Shown here piece by piece: positions 5,486 to 7,119 of a stretch of DNA of 7,119 bases. Below the pieces are notes generated by a model. The model ran no database searches. It saw only the letters and a program-made list of their open reading frames with translations, and had not been told where the DNA came from. The stretch spans positions 1-7,119 of the forward strand of contig USOK01000079.1 in assembly GCA_900556295.1 (NCBI GenBank). Reading direction: 5' to 3'. The stretch's first letter is position 1; each line of letters begins with the position of its first letter. The translations under genes were made by a program, and so were the position numbers. Source of the DNA: an uncultured bacterium (GTDB lineage Bacteria; Cyanobacteriota; Vampirovibrionia; Gastranaerophilales; Gastranaerophilaceae).

Positions 5486-6846
5486 TGTTATATGCCTTAT
5501 TAGGTGTAGCTGCTGCGTTTTGTGCATTTATTCAATGGGGTGATGAAATTCCTGTACCCTATATTGATAAAAATCAAACAAAACAAGAGGCTAAGTATAT
5601 TCATCAGGTTAACAAGCGAGAAGAAAAAGAAAAGTATGAGCGTGCAAAACTAAATCGTACGCCGTCAGGCTATATGACAGTAGAAGAATATGAAGAACTC
5701 TCTGCTCCAAAGGATAAGATGACTATGGATATTGAAATTCCTAAAGTTCCAACGCCTGCAGATATGTTCTATGTTCCCCAACCGAATTATAAAATTGTCC
5801 GTTATAACAATCCACCAGGAAGTCCTGAGATAACCATAACAGACACTTTATATAAAAGATGGCAACAGAATGCGCAGGGGGTTGTTTCTCCTGATTTTAC
5901 AAGATTAGTTTATCCGGCAGTTTACTATTATCCCAATAGTGGTTCTACGGCTTGTGATTTGTTTGTTATTAATCTTGAGCAAGCTAAATCAAATATGGAT
6001 AAAATTTTGACTGCAAACACTGTTCATAGACTGTCAGAACCGATTCTATCAACCGAAAAAAGTAACGATAATAACTTCACATTCAGAACTTTAACTCCGG
6101 TGGACTTTACGCCTGATGGAACAAAATTATTAGTAAAAGAAAAAGTGGGCAATACTCGTGATGGAATTTGGAAAACTACTCCTATTGTATACGATTTTTC
6201 TGTAAATAATTCTTATAATTTAACTGAAGTTAGAGATGCTATTACTTATTATTGGCATGAAACTAAAGGGTTAAATTTAAATGATAAACGTTGGGATATT
6301 TATCCGCTAGGTTTTTCTGCAAGCAATCCCAATTGGGTTGTGGTTAATGCGGTCGCTTATACAGGCAGTACGCCTGTAAATTTGGGGACTTGGATAATTA
6401 CAGCGAAAGGGGAGAATCCTAGATTAATGACAATGAATAACAGTTCTTCAGTGCAAATTGGTATGAACGGTTATAAGCTTGTAAAAGATGGGGTTGTTCC
6501 TCCTGCAATTACAGAAAAAGAAGAACAACAACTTAAACGAGTTGAAAAAGCTACTGAAAAACAGAAAAAAGCAAAGGATAAGGCAGAAGTTAAGGCTCTC
6601 AAAAATTCTTACAAAGCTAAAATAAAAGAAATGAATGCTGAATTTAAAGAATCTCAAAAGGATTATGCTTTGCGTGAAAAAATACAAAGTACAACTTCAG
6701 GCAACGAAGCAATTGAAAAATATAAAGAAATTAAGGCAGAGCAAGAAAACAAAAAAGAAGCTGAACTATGGAAACAAAAGGCAAAAGAATTGAAAGAGCT
6801 TCAAAAACAAAAAGCTAAAGAGGCTAAACAAAAGTCGAAAGAGTAG
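5485..6846 (+). CDS. Membrane-anchored protein with propeller-like strands and Lys/Glu-rich coil tail, unknown function
   Basis: I do not recognise a family for this 453-aa protein. A short hydrophobic N-terminus (residues 1-18, MLYALLGVAAAFCAFIQW) without leading basic residues should anchor it in the membrane or start export. C13 is in AAFC, which is a poor lipobox. A charged stretch follows (about 28-75, ending GYMTVEEYEEL). The middle (about 100-325) is rich in aromatic beta strands and has at least two WD/TolB-like turns, VSPDFTRLVYP (134-144) and DFTPDGTKLLV (207-217), plus a possible third, GFSASNPNWVVV (276-287). This suggests a partial propeller or similar beta fold, probably outside the cytoplasm. 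Residues 342-453 are almost only K, E, A and Q, a long coiled coil or single alpha helix with a basic end. GAGGG at 5471-5475 lies 9 nt before the ATG, and the start overlaps the regulator stop (TAATG), so it is coupled to the kinase-regulator pair. It may be the output or envelope partner of that pair (inference). Confidence 0.8.
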   Translation: MLYALLGVAAAFCAFIQWGDEIPVPYIDKNQTKQEAKYIHQVNKREEKEKYERAKLNRTPSGYMTVEEYEELSAPKDKMTMDIEIPKVPTPADMFYVPQPNYKIVRYNNPPGSPEITITDTLYKRWQQNAQGVVSPDFTRLVYPAVYYYPNSGSTACDLFVINLEQAKSNMDKILTANTVHRLSEPILSTEKSNDNNFTFRTLTPVDFTPDGTKLLVKEKVGNTRDGIWKTTPIVYDFSVNNSYNLTEVRDAITYYWHETKGLNLNDKRWDIYPLGFSASNPNWVVVNAVAYTGSTPVNLGTWIITAKGENPRLMTMNNSSSVQIGMNGYKLVKDGVVPPAITEKEEQQLKRVEKATEKQKKAKDKAEVKALKNSYKAKIKEMNAEFKESQKDYALREKIQSTTSGNEAIEKYKEIKAEQENKKEAELWKQKAKELKELQKQKAKEAKQKSKE

Positions 6847-6847
6847 T

Positions 6848-7108
6848 CTATTTGTGTGTTGGAAAATTAATCATTTTTAATTTTTCATAACGCGATAAAC
6901 TTTTAATTCTTGCTTCTTCTTTCATTGCTTCTGATTTTGTTGGAAATTCTTTCTGGTAAACTACTTTTATAGGTTTGTGTGCTCGTGTATATTTTGCACC
7001 TTTCCCTTCCAAATGAGCCTGAAAACGTTTCTCTACGTTATCAGTATATCCGCAATATAATGTATTCTGCTCAGTGAGGAGAATGTATGTGTAATATTTT
7101 TTTTTCAT
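6848..7108 (-). CDS. Small GIY-YIG domain protein (YhbQ/UPF0213-like)
   Basis: Stand-alone GIY-YIG nuclease domain of 86 aa, the usual length for this group. Members are suspected DNA-processing or repair nucleases, but most have no proven role. Seen: YYTYILLTEQNTLYCGYTDNV, which spans the two motif strands (the family's form of GIY...YIG), the catalytic-type R28 in EKRFQAH, Y40-T41-R42-A43, and the helix E64-E65-A66-R67-I68-K69-S70-L71-S72-R73, with E65 the probable metal-binding glutamate. The active site therefore looks intact. It stands tail to tail with the propeller-like gene: the two stop codons are separated by one base (6847), so no terminator fits between them and the transcripts should overlap at their ends. 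Only 11 bases precede the start inside the window; they are AT-only and show no ribosome binding site, and the promoter lies outside. Confidence 0.9.
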   Translation of the reverse strand: MKKKYYTYILLTEQNTLYCGYTDNVEKRFQAHLEGKGAKYTRAHKPIKVVYQKEFPTKSEAMKEEARIKSLSRYEKLKMINFPTHK

Positions 7109-7119
7109 ATATATATTTA

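Noticed and set aside
5485..5540. Lipoprotein signal at the N-terminus of the propeller-like protein (C13)
   Set aside because: The residues before the cysteine are AAF, with phenylalanine at -1 where small residues are required, and there is no basic n-region. A membrane anchor fits better.

Overview
This is an AT-rich, compactly coded bacterial window. The gene content and the style of the lineage-specific proteins suggest an anaerobic or microaerophilic gut-type bacterium. My best guess is a non-photosynthetic cyanobacterial relative (Gastranaerophilales/Melainabacteria). That guess rests on the low GC, on an orphan protein whose N-terminus begins MKVQAVSF, and on a desulfoferrodoxin plus ferritin pair for oxygen defence. 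It is inference and is not proven by any marker gene here.

Layout. The left edge (2-868, +) is the 3' part of a polyprenyl-phosphate glycosyltransferase cut by the window. The gap after it (869-1207) is filled by an RNA gene on the minus strand: a large, Bacillus-type signal recognition particle RNA with Alu domain (about 901-1157) and its own promoter (1165-1194). Next, also on the minus strand, is an orphan single-pass membrane protein (1208-2005). Divergent from it is a two-gene oxidative-stress operon: superoxide reductase (desulfoferrodoxin, 2136-2528) and ferritin (2521-3030), overlapping by 8 nt. Immediately after the ferritin stop codon lies a 119-bp palindromic element whose arms are tandem 7-mers of the form GTGARAA (3031-3149).

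The right half is a three-gene plus-strand operon with overlapping ends. It holds a soluble REC-PAS-histidine kinase (3217-4818), a NarL/FixJ response regulator (4811-5485), and a membrane-anchored protein with beta-propeller-like strands and a long Lys/Glu-rich helical tail (5485-6846). It meets, tail to tail with one base between stop codons, a small GIY-YIG family protein on the minus strand (6848-7108).

How the genes work together. Superoxide reductase turns superoxide into hydrogen peroxide. Ferritin can use peroxide or oxygen to oxidise and store Fe(II), so it limits Fenton chemistry, and the overlap suggests coupled translation. In the right-hand operon the kinase has no membrane segment but carries its own N-terminal receiver domain. 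It therefore probably integrates an upstream phosphorylation signal and an internal PAS signal, then phosphorylates the DNA-binding regulator. The third gene, of unknown function, is translated from the same message and is the most likely link to the cell envelope. The glycosyltransferase, SRP RNA, orphan membrane protein and GIY-YIG gene look like independent units.
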